Below are positions 51,434 through 60,256 of a DNA stretch of 64,000 bases, piece after piece. The DNA is taken from NCBI GenBank assembly GCA_050633505.1, contig JBOEGQ010000005.1, positions 124,001 through 188,000 on the forward strand, read 5' to 3'. This DNA is from UBA1672 sp050633505 (GTDB taxonomy: Bacteria; Pseudomonadota; Alphaproteobacteria; Micavibrionales; Micavibrionaceae). Numbering within the stretch: the first letter of the stretch is position 1; every line of letters starts with the position of its first letter. The notes beneath the pieces are model-generated. The model did not search any database and was not told where the DNA came from. It was given only the letters and a program-made list of their open reading frames with translations. The translations under genes and the position numbers were made by a program.

Positions 51434-53803
51434 TTGGTATCGGTCGAGGATTCAACAGTTTATTGGGATATAGATGAGGACGGCTTTGCCGAGGCCACAG
51501 GTTGGGTTGCGCCGGATGATGGTTTGTTGGCGATTGATACCAATGGCGATGGAATTATCACGGATCACACGGAACTCTTTGGCGATACGATAGATGGTTT
51601 TACGGTACTGTCGGCCTATGACACCAATGGTGATAATGTTATTGATGCCAATGACGCGCAGTTTACCGAACTTCTGATTTGGAAAGATGTTAATCAAAAT
51701 GGATTTAGTGAAGCCGATGAACTGTACTCTCTTGCAGACTTTAACATCGTGAGTATTGATCTGAATGCCTCGACGCATTCAAACCGTTATATCGAAGGGA
51801 ATAGGATCAGCCATTCCAGTACCTACACCGTTGATGATGGTGCTTCAGGGGCGCAAACCTTTGAGATTGTTGATGCGTGGTTCACTTATGATGATGTGAA
51901 TACCAACTTTGTTGGTGATTACACATTGGATCTTGCATCGTTGTTTGTAACGACATTGCGCGGTTACGGTAATTTGCCGGATCTGCATGTTGCAGCATCC
52001 ATTGATAATGATACCACCGATCCAGATAGCTTGATGAGCTTGCTACAAGACTTCACCTTAACTAATTTTGATGATCTGTTTACGGATGATGCATCTATTA
52101 TGGATCAGGTGCAGGGCATTCTTTTCCGTTGGGCGGGTGTTGACGGCGTTGATCCAAGCTCTCGCGGTGTTGTGGATGGGCGTAAAGTTGAATTCCTTGA
52201 GGAGCTATTCGCCAGTGAATATCGTGATACGGGAAAAGATCCGGTTTTAATGGCGGCGCAGCAAGTAAACCGCACCTTTGATACCGCGCTCTATCCGATT
52301 GTCGGGATTTTGATGGCGCAAGGCGCGGGCGCGGCGCTGTTCAATGATGGTGTTTATTATAATCCTGCAACGGATACGTTTGAGGGGTTCACTCATTTCA
52401 AACAGGATGCATTGGATGATCTGCTTGCGAAGTCTTTAGATGGTCATCAGGTTGATGATAAGACGGCATTCTGGATGAATATTGTGAATATGATTGATGC
52501 TTCTGTTGGTGTTGAAAATCTGGATGCGACATCTTTGGCGGCATTAGAAACGGCACTTTTCGCGAGTGATAATTCGTTATCTGTTCAGGATCTGGTTGAC
52601 CGAATTGCAATGGATATTGCAAGCAATCTGGATTGGGCAGATACGGGGGAGTATCGAACTGGTACAAATGGCATAGATATTCGCGATGGCACCATTGGTG
52701 ATGATACTTATCATTCGGCCAGAGGTGATGATATTTTGAATGGTCATATTGGTAATGATCACCTTACCTCGACAAATGGTGAGGATATCCTCAATGGTGG
52801 TCTTGGTGATGATACTTTGTCAGGCGGTGTTGCCAATGATAGCTACCTTTATTTTTCCGGTCACGGTAATGATACGATCACCGATACAGGCGGTACAACC
52901 GATAAGATTGTCTTTGGCGATGGGATAAGCTTCTCGGATATTAGTTTTGTACGCGTTGGTTCATCTAAGCTCATCATCCAGATTTCACCGAATGCGGGTG
53001 CAGGCTCTATTTTAATCAATAATGTTTTTAACTCCCCAGTCGAGATTTTGGAGTTTGCCGATGGTTCGACTGTGGCTTTAGCGGATCAGAGCTATACCTA
53101 TATCGGTACGGATGATGGTGAAACCATCTACGGTACAAAAGTCGGCGCGGGAAGTAACGGTATTGACACGATATATGGCGGTGGCGGCGATGATATTATT
53201 TATGGCAAGACGGCGAGTAGCACATCAAGTGTGGCTGAAAACTATCTCTATGGCGGTGACGGTAACGACATAATCAAAGGGGATAAGGCATCCGATACCG
53301 CCTATGGCGATGCCGGAGATGACATTCTGAGCGGCCATAATGGTCATGATTTTCTGCATGGCGGTGATGGCATCGATACCCTAAATGGGCAGAATGGCAA
53401 TGATATCTTATGGGGGGATGCCGGAGATGACATCCTTGATGGCGGTCTTGGAAACGATATCCTTTATGGCGGTGCTGGCGCAGATACTCTGACAGGGGAC
53501 AAGAATGCAGATACCTTCGTTTTTGAAAGTGTAAATGCATTCGATGCCGTTGACACAATCACCGACTTCAAAACAAGTCAGAATGATAAGCTGGATGTAT
53601 CGGATCTACTCTCTGGCTATGATCCAGTGACAGATGCGATCTCAGATTTCGTGCAGATCACTGACAGTGGATCAGACAGTATTGTCTCTGTTGATGTTGA
53701 TGGTGGTGCGGACAACTTTGTCCAGATTGCGACACTGAATAATGTAACTGGTCTTACAGACGAAGATGCGTTGCTTACATCCGGTAACCTGATAGCAGCC
53801 TAA
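51434..53803 (+). CDS. RTX calcium-binding secreted protein, C-terminal part
   Basis: The frame is open from about 51380 and the coding sense starts at SPLTLDLDGDGVEL (51395). The TTG at 51434 is only the first possible start codon in frame. It has EF-hand-like loops (DIDEDGFAE, DTNGDGIITD, DTNGDNVIDANDAQ, DVNQNGFSEADE), a central helical domain, then nonapeptide RTX repeats (GGLGDDTLS, GGGGDDIIYG, YGGDGNDIIKGD, GDAGDDILSG, GGLGNDILYG, GGAGADTLTG). The end is a type I secretion signal region (DFKTSQNDKLDVSDLL, then FVQIATLNNVTGLTDEDALL). Such proteins are exported through ABC/TolC systems and fold on binding calcium. No type I transporter gene is in the window. Confidence 0.85.
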   Translation: MVSVEDSTVYWDIDEDGFAEATGWVAPDDGLLAIDTNGDGIITDHTELFGDTIDGFTVLSAYDTNGDNVIDANDAQFTELLIWKDVNQNGFSEADELYSLADFNIVSIDLNASTHSNRYIEGNRISHSSTYTVDDGASGAQTFEIVDAWFTYDDVNTNFVGDYTLDLASLFVTTLRGYGNLPDLHVAASIDNDTTDPDSLMSLLQDFTLTNFDDLFTDDASIMDQVQGILFRWAGVDGVDPSSRGVVDGRKVEFLEELFASEYRDTGKDPVLMAAQQVNRTFDTALYPIVGILMAQGAGAALFNDGVYYNPATDTFEGFTHFKQDALDDLLAKSLDGHQVDDKTAFWMNIVNMIDASVGVENLDATSLAALETALFASDNSLSVQDLVDRIAMDIASNLDWADTGEYRTGTNGIDIRDGTIGDDTYHSARGDDILNGHIGNDHLTSTNGEDILNGGLGDDTLSGGVANDSYLYFSGHGNDTITDTGGTTDKIVFGDGISFSDISFVRVGSSKLIIQISPNAGAGSILINNVFNSPVEILEFADGSTVALADQSYTYIGTDDGETIYGTKVGAGSNGIDTIYGGGGDDIIYGKTASSTSSVAENYLYGGDGNDIIKGDKASDTAYGDAGDDILSGHNGHDFLHGGDGIDTLNGQNGNDILWGDAGDDILDGGLGNDILYGGAGADTLTGDKNADTFVFESVNAFDAVDTITDFKTSQNDKLDVSDLLSGYDPVTDAISDFVQITDSGSDSIVSVDVDGGADNFVQIATLNNVTGLTDEDALLTSGNLIAA

Positions 53804-54123
53804 GATTATAATAACCTATTTTAAAGCCCCGCATTTAAGAGTGTGTGGCTTTTTTGTGTCATCATCATAGCTGTACTTTGCGTGGAAGACTTCTCAATTG
53901 TTGGTTTTGAGTAGTTTTTTGCCTATCCATTAGTGTTGTTTTTCTCATGTACACTGATTGATAGAGTAAGAAGCGAGATGTAGATGTTTCCGGTTGGTGG
54001 TATATCGTCATCCTTTTTCACTGTTTTGTGATTTTACATTTTTCTCTCTTTGTGTTTATTTACATACTGGTTTGTGTGGGTATGTGTTTCTATCTTAAGT
54101 AATATAGGCAAAGGGTTGTATAT
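53804..54123. other. 320-base gap after the RTX gene
   Basis: AAAGCCCCGCATTTAAGAGTGTGTGGCTTTTTTG at 53823-53856 is a weak terminator (AAGCC/GGCTT with a T6 run) that keeps the first bases of the repeat-borne terminator at 47917 and 49139. The rest is T-rich with no open frame and no clear promoter. AAAGGG at 54110-54115 serves the next gene. Confidence 0.4.
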
Positions 54124-55068
54124 ATGGGAACGGTTAATGTCCTGAGTGGTCGTCATTTGTTAAATGCCGGTAATATTCATGCGGCGGCAGAGGTCGCGCA
54201 AAGGGCGCTATCGGTTAACCCGACAGATTGTGATGCGTTGGAGTTACGCTTTGATTGCTTGTTCTATCAAAAGGATTATAAAGCTGCCCGAGAGAAGGCG
54301 GAAGCGTGGTTGGAACATGATCCGGGAGTGCTAAAAGCACATGAATGTTTGATACAGGCCCTGTTCTGTCTTAAGGATAAAAAGGCGAGCAGACAGGCCG
54401 TCGATGTATTAAAGAGCGGCTTTCCCTTGGCTCTGTTACAGCATAAGTTGTACGATGCCTTATACGATGTGCATTTCTCCAATGGTAAAGCCGCCCGAAA
54501 AATTCTTGAGGAGCTTTCAAAAGAATATCCGGAGGCTTATGCTCTTGTCAGGCTTCAAGCCGACGCCGCGTTTCAACGTGATCAGATGTTTATGGGGTAT
54601 CGCCTGTATCGTGAGGCCATTAAAATGGAGCCGACAGATGCCCTGACATGGCGCATGTATGCGGTGAATGCTTATCACCTCATGCGTTATGGTGAGGCAC
54701 GTAAGGCGGCGAGAAAAGCTTTAGAGCTTGATCCGTCTCTTGTAGAAATGAAATTGATTATAAGGCTTTCATGGCTTGTATATGTGCCGGTTTTCTATCT
54801 GGCGAGTCTTTTATCAACGTCCTATTTCTGTGCGTCAGAATTTCTGGGTAAGACATTGGGTATGGCGGTATCATTCTTTGCGGGATATATGTTTTTCGGG
54901 CCATTGATTATAAAGGCTCTGAAATGGTTATCTCTTTATGGGGTTGATGTATCTATATGGCACCTTTTGGGTGGGATCTGCTTGTGGATTGTCATTGAAC
55001 AGGGCACATTCACCATGATCGATAAGAAAAAAGTGAAGGTTAAGAATGTCGAGCTTTCAGATTATTAA
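54124..55068 (+). CDS. TPR protein with C-terminal membrane helices
   Basis: A 314-residue protein. Residues 10-215 form TPR-like helix pairs (HLLNAGNIHAAAEVAQRALS, FYQKDYKAAREKAEAWLEHD, FSNGKAARKILEELSKEYPE, AVNAYHLMRYGEARKAARKA), and three hydrophobic helices follow (about 220-240, 250-270, 282-302). It would be anchored with the TPR part in the cytoplasm or periplasm. It stands 25 bases before an AAA ATPase gene, so the two probably form a membrane-linked remodelling complex (inference). AAAGGG precedes the ATG. Confidence 0.75.
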   Translation: MGTVNVLSGRHLLNAGNIHAAAEVAQRALSVNPTDCDALELRFDCLFYQKDYKAAREKAEAWLEHDPGVLKAHECLIQALFCLKDKKASRQAVDVLKSGFPLALLQHKLYDALYDVHFSNGKAARKILEELSKEYPEAYALVRLQADAAFQRDQMFMGYRLYREAIKMEPTDALTWRMYAVNAYHLMRYGEARKAARKALELDPSLVEMKLIIRLSWLVYVPVFYLASLLSTSYFCASEFLGKTLGMAVSFFAGYMFFGPLIIKALKWLSLYGVDVSIWHLLGGICLWIVIEQGTFTMIDKKKVKVKNVELSDY

Positions 55069-55093
55069 ACATTGTATTTAAAAGGGTGTGCCA

Positions 55094-56293
55094 ATGCTAC
55101 CGACAGAAATTAAAACAATCGTTGATGTGCTAAAGAAAGATCCCGGAAATGACGGGATGTTTATGGCTCTCCTTGCGTTGCTTGGTAATGCACCGGACAG
55201 TACCGTTGTGGTGGAGGCATTAACCATTATAGAGCCCCATGATAATTTCAGTGATGAAAGTCGCGAAAAGGCGTTTAAGTTGCTTGAAAACGCAGAAGAT
55301 AAGACATTGGCGGCTAAGTGGGGGCTGATCTCTGTTAATGTCGATGCAGGGCAAGGTGATAATGTTGTTTCACTGAGGTCGGGTGATACTGATGCAGATT
55401 CTGATCTGAGATTACAAACCCAAGATCGGCTTGGCCCTCAAATTACTTTTGATGATATTGGTGGTTTGGAAAATGTTAAAAGCCAGATACGCCGCAAAAT
55501 TATTAAGCCATTTAACAATCCCGGGCTTTTTAAGAAATTCAAACGTCGCGCCGGAGGCGGGGTCTTGATGTATGGGCCACCGGGATGTGGCAAGACGATG
55601 ATTGCGCGGGCATTGGCCAATGAGTGTAATGCACAATTTATAGAGGTTCGCGCGGCTGATATATGGGAGCAATGGCAAGGTGTCTCGGAAAAGCGGATTG
55701 CAGAATATTTTGCAAAGGCCAGAGCAAATGCGCCCGCAGTTCTATTTTTTGATGAAGTTGAGGCCTTGGCAATGCGCCGCCGTGGCGATGAAATGCGGGG
55801 GGTTACGACTGTTGTCTCGACATTCTTGAATGAAATGAATGGTTTTGGTGATGAGAATGAAGGTCTTTTATTTCTTGGTGCGACGAATGTGCCATGGTCT
55901 ATAGACTCCGCGTTTCGTAGGCCCGGGCGTTTTGACCGGACAATTTTCGTGGCTCCGCCTGATCGTGTGGCGCGTGGTTTTATTTTGAAACTGCTATTGC
56001 AAGAGCGCCCTGTTGCAGATGACCTTGATACAAAGTTTATCGTTGAAAAGACTTCTGGGTTTTCCGGTGCGGATCTTGAGGCCTTGGTTGAAGCCGCAGT
56101 TGATTATGCAATAGATGATAGTGACCATGAAGATAATATTGCCTCATTAACGAATGAGCATTTTAAAGAAGCTTTTCAAGAGGTGCATTCATCAACAGGT
56201 GAATGGTTGGGGCTTGCCAAGAATTACAGTGAGTACGCCGCGCGTGACGGCATGTATGACGACCTGAAGGAATTTCTTAAGAAACATACTTAA
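55094..56293 (+). CDS. AAA-family ATPase (FtsH/Cdc48-like module)
   Basis: The start is taken at the ATG at 55094, seven bases after AAAGGG. A GTG six bases earlier would be too close. The product is 399 residues: an N-terminal helical part (1-110), then one AAA module with VTFDDIGGL-type entry (ITFDDIGGLENVKSQIRRKI), Walker A GPPGCGKT, Walker B VLFFDEVEAL, and the Arg-finger region SAFRRPGRFDR, closing with FSGADLEALVEAAVDYA. No protease or zinc domain follows, so it is an unfoldase or remodeller without its own peptidase. It sits between a TPR membrane gene and a small membrane gene. Confidence 0.88.
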   Translation: MLPTEIKTIVDVLKKDPGNDGMFMALLALLGNAPDSTVVVEALTIIEPHDNFSDESREKAFKLLENAEDKTLAAKWGLISVNVDAGQGDNVVSLRSGDTDADSDLRLQTQDRLGPQITFDDIGGLENVKSQIRRKIIKPFNNPGLFKKFKRRAGGGVLMYGPPGCGKTMIARALANECNAQFIEVRAADIWEQWQGVSEKRIAEYFAKARANAPAVLFFDEVEALAMRRRGDEMRGVTTVVSTFLNEMNGFGDENEGLLFLGATNVPWSIDSAFRRPGRFDRTIFVAPPDRVARGFILKLLLQERPVADDLDTKFIVEKTSGFSGADLEALVEAAVDYAIDDSDHEDNIASLTNEHFKEAFQEVHSSTGEWLGLAKNYSEYAARDGMYDDLKEFLKKHT

Positions 56294-56326
56294 AGCTAGT
56301 TGCTGTTAAACATTTCGGAGGGCTAA

Positions 56327-56836
56327 GTGCGCTACATATTATCAATGTCTTTGGGCTTTTTTCTATTAAGTATTCAGTCCGCTCACGCAACAAGCCTTCC
56401 GGGTATTGTTTCTCCGGTATGTTACACCTTCGGACTGGCAATCTTGGCTAGTGTTTATATTCGAGTTTATAGGGTGCGTTGCGGCAAGGATAAGTATCTA
56501 TCCTTTAGGAAGTCATTTCGTAAAAACGCGATTTCTTTTTTTATGGTTGTACCTGTATATGGATTACTTCTTGTTTGGGATAATAGCGCCAGAAAGTTTA
56601 GCATTTTAGGAAAGAATCCGAATTATATAGAATCCATACCAGAAAGAACTCTGGTGCTTGCCCCGTATCTTCTTGCACTCTATTTTGTTCTTTGTATTGT
56701 GAATCTAGTGGGGCAATGCTTGAGAAAGAGAAGAAACCCTGAGGATGGACATAGTGCTGTGGATGCCATTCGGTGGAGTCTTGTGCCTTTTCTTATTGTT
56801 CTCGCATCATTAGCTGTAACCATTTTTTCTAGCTAG
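56327..56836 (+). CDS. Small membrane protein following the AAA ATPase
   Basis: A 169-residue protein starting at a GTG with CGGAGG 6 bases upstream. A signal-like or first helix (ILSMSLGFFLLSIQSAHA) and three further hydrophobic helices (about 30-47, 68-82, 107-127, last near 143-165). No motif is recognised. It follows the ATPase with 33 bases between and is probably the third gene of that operon. Its stop is 10 bases from the convergent M50-like gene. Confidence 0.65.
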   Translation: MRYILSMSLGFFLLSIQSAHATSLPGIVSPVCYTFGLAILASVYIRVYRVRCGKDKYLSFRKSFRKNAISFFMVVPVYGLLLVWDNSARKFSILGKNPNYIESIPERTLVLAPYLLALYFVLCIVNLVGQCLRKRRNPEDGHSAVDAIRWSLVPFLIVLASLAVTIFSS

Positions 56837-56845
56837 GATACGATA

Positions 56846-57517
56846 TCATATACGTTTGTTTTGTATCTTGTATAGACACCACAAAGTCAGTAACCCTGTG
56901 CCCATCCATAAACATACCCAAAATATCTGCGGGATTCCCGTCATGTCTGCCAATGCGGCATCATCTCCTCTATTTTGGATGAAGAGGAGGTTTATCGGGG
57001 TTTTGATGGCATCCAGAAGGATATAAATCCCTGAAAACTGAAGGAAATATCTTTCTATAAGGTAGCTGCGTGATCGTAACGCGATGATAAAGGGAATTAG
57101 GGTAATGCCCAGTACCAGAAATGTTGTGAAATCACGTACCCAAAGCAGGAGGCTGATACTGATTAAGCCGATGATCAGTAATGCAATCAGGAATGCATTT
57201 TTATCCTTCATGGCGCTTACGATGATATGGATTAATGCGCCCCATAAAATGGCACCGAAATACCCGGAAATTGTAATCAGAAACAACCATCCGCCACGCG
57301 ATACGCATAGACCTGATCCATCAAGATTGAGTTGTATAGAAATGATTTCTCCGCCTGTAATAATGGCGATTAATCCGTGGCTTATTTCGTGAAAAAATGT
57401 TTGCATCCATGAGAACGGGGTATGGAGAAGCGGAACTTGTGCAACAATGCAGGCTCCGATAATCATAAAGATAAAGGTCGTTCTTGGTTGCAGTTTTCTT
57501 TTGGATTTTTTCGTCAT
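56846..57517 (-). CDS. M50-like membrane metallopeptidase
   Basis: A 223-residue integral membrane protein with the zinc motif HEISH in QTFFHEISHGLIAIITGGEI, at the end of the first helix, and an NLDGSGLC loop, as in the M50B-type family. Six hydrophobic helices follow, including DAIKTPINLL near the C-terminus where a third ligand Asp would be expected. The role would be intramembrane proteolysis or a related structural function. It is separated from the flotillin gene upstream by a terminator, so it is transcribed from its own start or by read-through. Confidence 0.75.
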   Translation of the reverse strand: MTKKSKRKLQPRTTFIFMIIGACIVAQVPLLHTPFSWMQTFFHEISHGLIAIITGGEIISIQLNLDGSGLCVSRGGWLFLITISGYFGAILWGALIHIIVSAMKDKNAFLIALLIIGLISISLLLWVRDFTTFLVLGITLIPFIIALRSRSYLIERYFLQFSGIYILLDAIKTPINLLFIQNRGDDAALADMTGIPQIFWVCLWMGTGLLTLWCLYKIQNKRI

Positions 57518-57527
57518 AATGATGCGT

Positions 57528-57561
57528 AAAAAAAAGAGAAGGCCTTACGAGAAGGCCTTCT
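57528..57561 (-). terminator. Terminator after the flotillin gene
   Basis: AGAAGGCC and GGCCTTCT pair around a nine-base loop. The minus strand continues into a T8 run (A8 at 57528-57535 on the plus strand). It ends the 61,451-57,573 operon. Confidence 0.8.
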
Positions 57562-57572
57562 TGTGGGGATGT

Positions 57573-59417
57573 TTAAGATGCTTTTGGTAGGTCATCATTG
57601 GGTGATGGCTTTGCCGTTGATGTTTTAGGGGCTTGTGCCTTTTTAGGCTTGGCGCTCTCTTTGTCGAAAACATCTGGCTTCTTCTTTGTCGATTTTGACT
57701 TCTTTTTTGTCTCGATCGCAGCCGGAGCAGATGGCTCTTCTTGATCTGCTTGTGCTACCAGATTTTCAGTAAAGCCGTTAAAATCACCGCCGGTTATACC
57801 AACTTCTTTCAGGAGGCTATCCAGCAAAGGTGCCTGTGCGCGGTATTTTAGGGCGCTGTTCATGACTTGATCTGCCAGATTGGTATTGGCCGGATATGCG
57901 TCGCCGACTGGTGCTCCACCGCCATTGGCTCCACCAAATCCGTTGAGCCCGTCAAGTTGTACGATCTTGATACCGTCAATATTTTCCATCGGTTTCGCAC
58001 TTTCGCGGATAATATTTTCCAGGTTCTGGATGAGCTCAAGTTTAACCTGCATGCTGATTTGTTCATCAGAGAGTAGGTTTGCCGCTTCGTTGATTGCACG
58101 CTTACCTTCCGCATCCACGCGATAGCGAATTTCTGCTGCTTCTGCACGTAGTTTTTCGGCGTCCGCTTCACCTTGTGCGGTTTCACGTATGGCCTCTGCA
58201 TCATCGGATGCGGCTTGTTTCTGTGCCTCTGCTTCAACCTTGATTTTGATCGCTTCGCGTTCCGCTTCTTTTGCTGCTTCGATCAATTCGATTTGTTTCT
58301 GACGATCTGCAATTTCAGTTTCACGTGCGGTTACAACTTTTTCCTCTGCTTCAACCGCTTTGGCACGCGCTTCGTCTGCTTCGGCTTTGGCAACAGATTG
58401 CTCTTTGGACTTTTCTGCAACTGCGATATCGCGGTTTTGGCTTGCGATCTCAACAGTTTTGGCTTTCTCAACTTCTTGTGTTTCGATTACACGTTGTTTT
58501 GTAATGCGTTCCTCTTCAATTGAGCGATCTGCAATAATCTTGGCTTGTTGCACTTCTTTTTCAGCCGTAATTTTGGCTTCTTCGGCTTCGCGTTGTTTTG
58601 AGGCCTGCTCTTTTGCAATTTCTGAAGTTTGTGATGCACGGCGAATTTCAATTTCACGTTCTTGCGCAAGACGTGCATATTCTTCTTCACGTGAAATTTT
58701 TAAGCTTTCTTGCTCAGTCTCCAGGTTTTTATTTTTAATCTGGATGTTTGTGTCTTGCTCAATATCATTACGGATCTTACGGCGTGCCTCGATTTCTTCG
58801 GTAAGGCGCGTTAACCCTTGTGCATCAAATGCGTTATTCGGGTTGAAGAATTCCATGCTTGTCTGGTCAAGGCCTGTTAATGAAACTGTTTCAAGTTCCA
58901 GACCGTTTTTAAGAAGGTCTTCACTTACAACGTTTTGTACTTTCTGAACAAAGTTTACGCGTTTTTCGTGTAGTTCTTCCATACTCATTTCTGCCGCGAC
59001 AGAGCGCAAAGCATCAACAAACTTACCTTCAACCAGCTCTTTAAGTTGCTCAGGACGCATCGTTTTCTGTCCTAAGGTTTGCGCCGCGTTCGAGATGGAT
59101 TCCTTTACCGGTTGTACGCGAACATAGAATTCTGCCACAACATCAACACGCATGCGGTCACGCGTAATCAAGGCCTGTTCATTGGAACGATTGACTGCCA
59201 GACGAAGTGTGTTCATGTTTACCGGAATTATTTCGTGTAGAACGGGGAATTGTAGTGCACCACCATTCATGATGACCTTTTCACCACCAAAGCCTGTTCT
59301 GACGAAAGAGATTTCTTTTGATGCTCTGCGATACAGGCGTGTTAAAATCATCCCGATTGTTAACAGCGCAAAAATTATTGTGCCCGCGTAAACTGCTATA
59401 TTCAACATACCGTCCAT
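57573..59417 (-). CDS. Flotillin/YqiK-type membrane scaffold protein
   Basis: A 614-residue protein. One N-terminal helix (YAGTIIFALLTIGMILTRLY), an SPFH/band 7 domain (about 30-200: FVRTGFGGEKVIMNGGALQF, VDVVAEFYVRVQPVKESISN), a long Ala/Glu/Lys coiled coil (about 215-450) and a Pro/Lys-rich tail. This matches bacterial flotillins such as YqiK and FloT that organise membrane microdomains. It follows the NfeD-like gene at 59499, its usual partner. AGGAG is eight bases before the ATG. The highly repetitive coil coding region gives long spurious frames on the other strand. Confidence 0.88.
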   Translation of the reverse strand: MDGMLNIAVYAGTIIFALLTIGMILTRLYRRASKEISFVRTGFGGEKVIMNGGALQFPVLHEIIPVNMNTLRLAVNRSNEQALITRDRMRVDVVAEFYVRVQPVKESISNAAQTLGQKTMRPEQLKELVEGKFVDALRSVAAEMSMEELHEKRVNFVQKVQNVVSEDLLKNGLELETVSLTGLDQTSMEFFNPNNAFDAQGLTRLTEEIEARRKIRNDIEQDTNIQIKNKNLETEQESLKISREEEYARLAQEREIEIRRASQTSEIAKEQASKQREAEEAKITAEKEVQQAKIIADRSIEEERITKQRVIETQEVEKAKTVEIASQNRDIAVAEKSKEQSVAKAEADEARAKAVEAEEKVVTARETEIADRQKQIELIEAAKEAEREAIKIKVEAEAQKQAASDDAEAIRETAQGEADAEKLRAEAAEIRYRVDAEGKRAINEAANLLSDEQISMQVKLELIQNLENIIRESAKPMENIDGIKIVQLDGLNGFGGANGGGAPVGDAYPANTNLADQVMNSALKYRAQAPLLDSLLKEVGITGGDFNGFTENLVAQADQEEPSAPAAIETKKKSKSTKKKPDVFDKESAKPKKAQAPKTSTAKPSPNDDLPKAS

Positions 59418-59498
59418 TATGTGTACTCCTAAAATATTATATGTTTTAAACTCATTTTTTATTTATTCAGTAGAACGTATATCGTTCCTGTGAATTCT

Positions 59499-60212
59499 TT
59501 ATGCGCCGTTATCAAGCGCTTTATTCTCTGGGTGGATGGCAGAAAATATGTTGCCATCCTTTTTAACCAACAAGACCGTTGATCCGGCCTTTAATATTGT
59601 CTCGTCTTCGTCAGGGACAACATGGATGTAATGTTCTTTTCCGTGCTGATCGCGCACTTTTGCGCTTGCCGGTGTGCCTTGTGATGCATCGCCCAATGTT
59701 AAAACCGCCATGCGTCCGATAAAGCTGTCACTGGATACCGCGTCGGTTTCATCCTTTGGGATAATGGCATGCAATGCACCACCGCAAACACGAACAAAGG
59801 GAAGCGCGGCGAAAAATGCCGGGATAATGGCGATAAAGGCCGGTAACATAAATCCAATTCCACTATAAAGGGTTTGTTGGATAAACAGGCCTGATAATCC
59901 GAACCCGACCAGAAAGACGATTAATAGGATAAGGGCAGGGACTTTTCCAACGCGTAACCAACTTAAAAACTGTCCGAATGCGCCCGGACTTGCAATAAGT
60001 GTTGAGGGGGTGTCCAGATCTGTCCCGATGCTATCTGTGCCAAGATCAATATCCAGATCGGGGATATCGAAGTCAGGTAAAATACTGTCAACAAGGCTGG
60101 ATACTCCAAATCCCAATAGCGTTCCCACACCTTCGATGAAGGCAATCACAAACATAACTGTTAAAGCCACAGTAAAGGGAAGTGTTTCGGGCGCCAGTAA
60201 TAATTCAAACAT
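59499..60212 (-). CDS. YqiJ/NfeD-like membrane protein (flotillin partner)
   Basis: A 237-residue protein opening with LLAPETLPFTVALTVMFVIAF and EGVGTLLGFGVSSLVDSILP, the pattern of YqiJ/OB-NTP proteins, two further helices (LRVGKVPALILLIVFLVGF, TLYSGIGFMLPAFIAIIPAF), and a C-terminal OB-fold-like part (GRMAVLTLGDASQGTPASAK, HYIHVVPDEDETILKAGSTV). NfeD-type proteins pair with flotillins for membrane homeostasis. It lies between pspA and the flotillin gene on one strand. Confidence 0.82.
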   Translation of the reverse strand: MFELLLAPETLPFTVALTVMFVIAFIEGVGTLLGFGVSSLVDSILPDFDIPDLDIDLGTDSIGTDLDTPSTLIASPGAFGQFLSWLRVGKVPALILLIVFLVGFGLSGLFIQQTLYSGIGFMLPAFIAIIPAFFAALPFVRVCGGALHAIIPKDETDAVSSDSFIGRMAVLTLGDASQGTPASAKVRDQHGKEHYIHVVPDEDETILKAGSTVLLVKKDGNIFSAIHPENKALDNGA

Positions 60213-60256
60213 ATTCAGCCTTGTCTATCTTTCGTTAATATGAGCACTATTTGCTC

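Noticed and set aside
52398..52667. Minus-strand frames in the RTX gene, including those over the calcium repeats
   Set aside because: They arise from the periodic RTX codons read backwards and have no coding support.
58173..58947. Cys/Phe-rich plus-strand frames opposite the flotillin gene
   Set aside because: They mirror the Ala/Glu/Lys coiled-coil codons of flotillin and are not genes.
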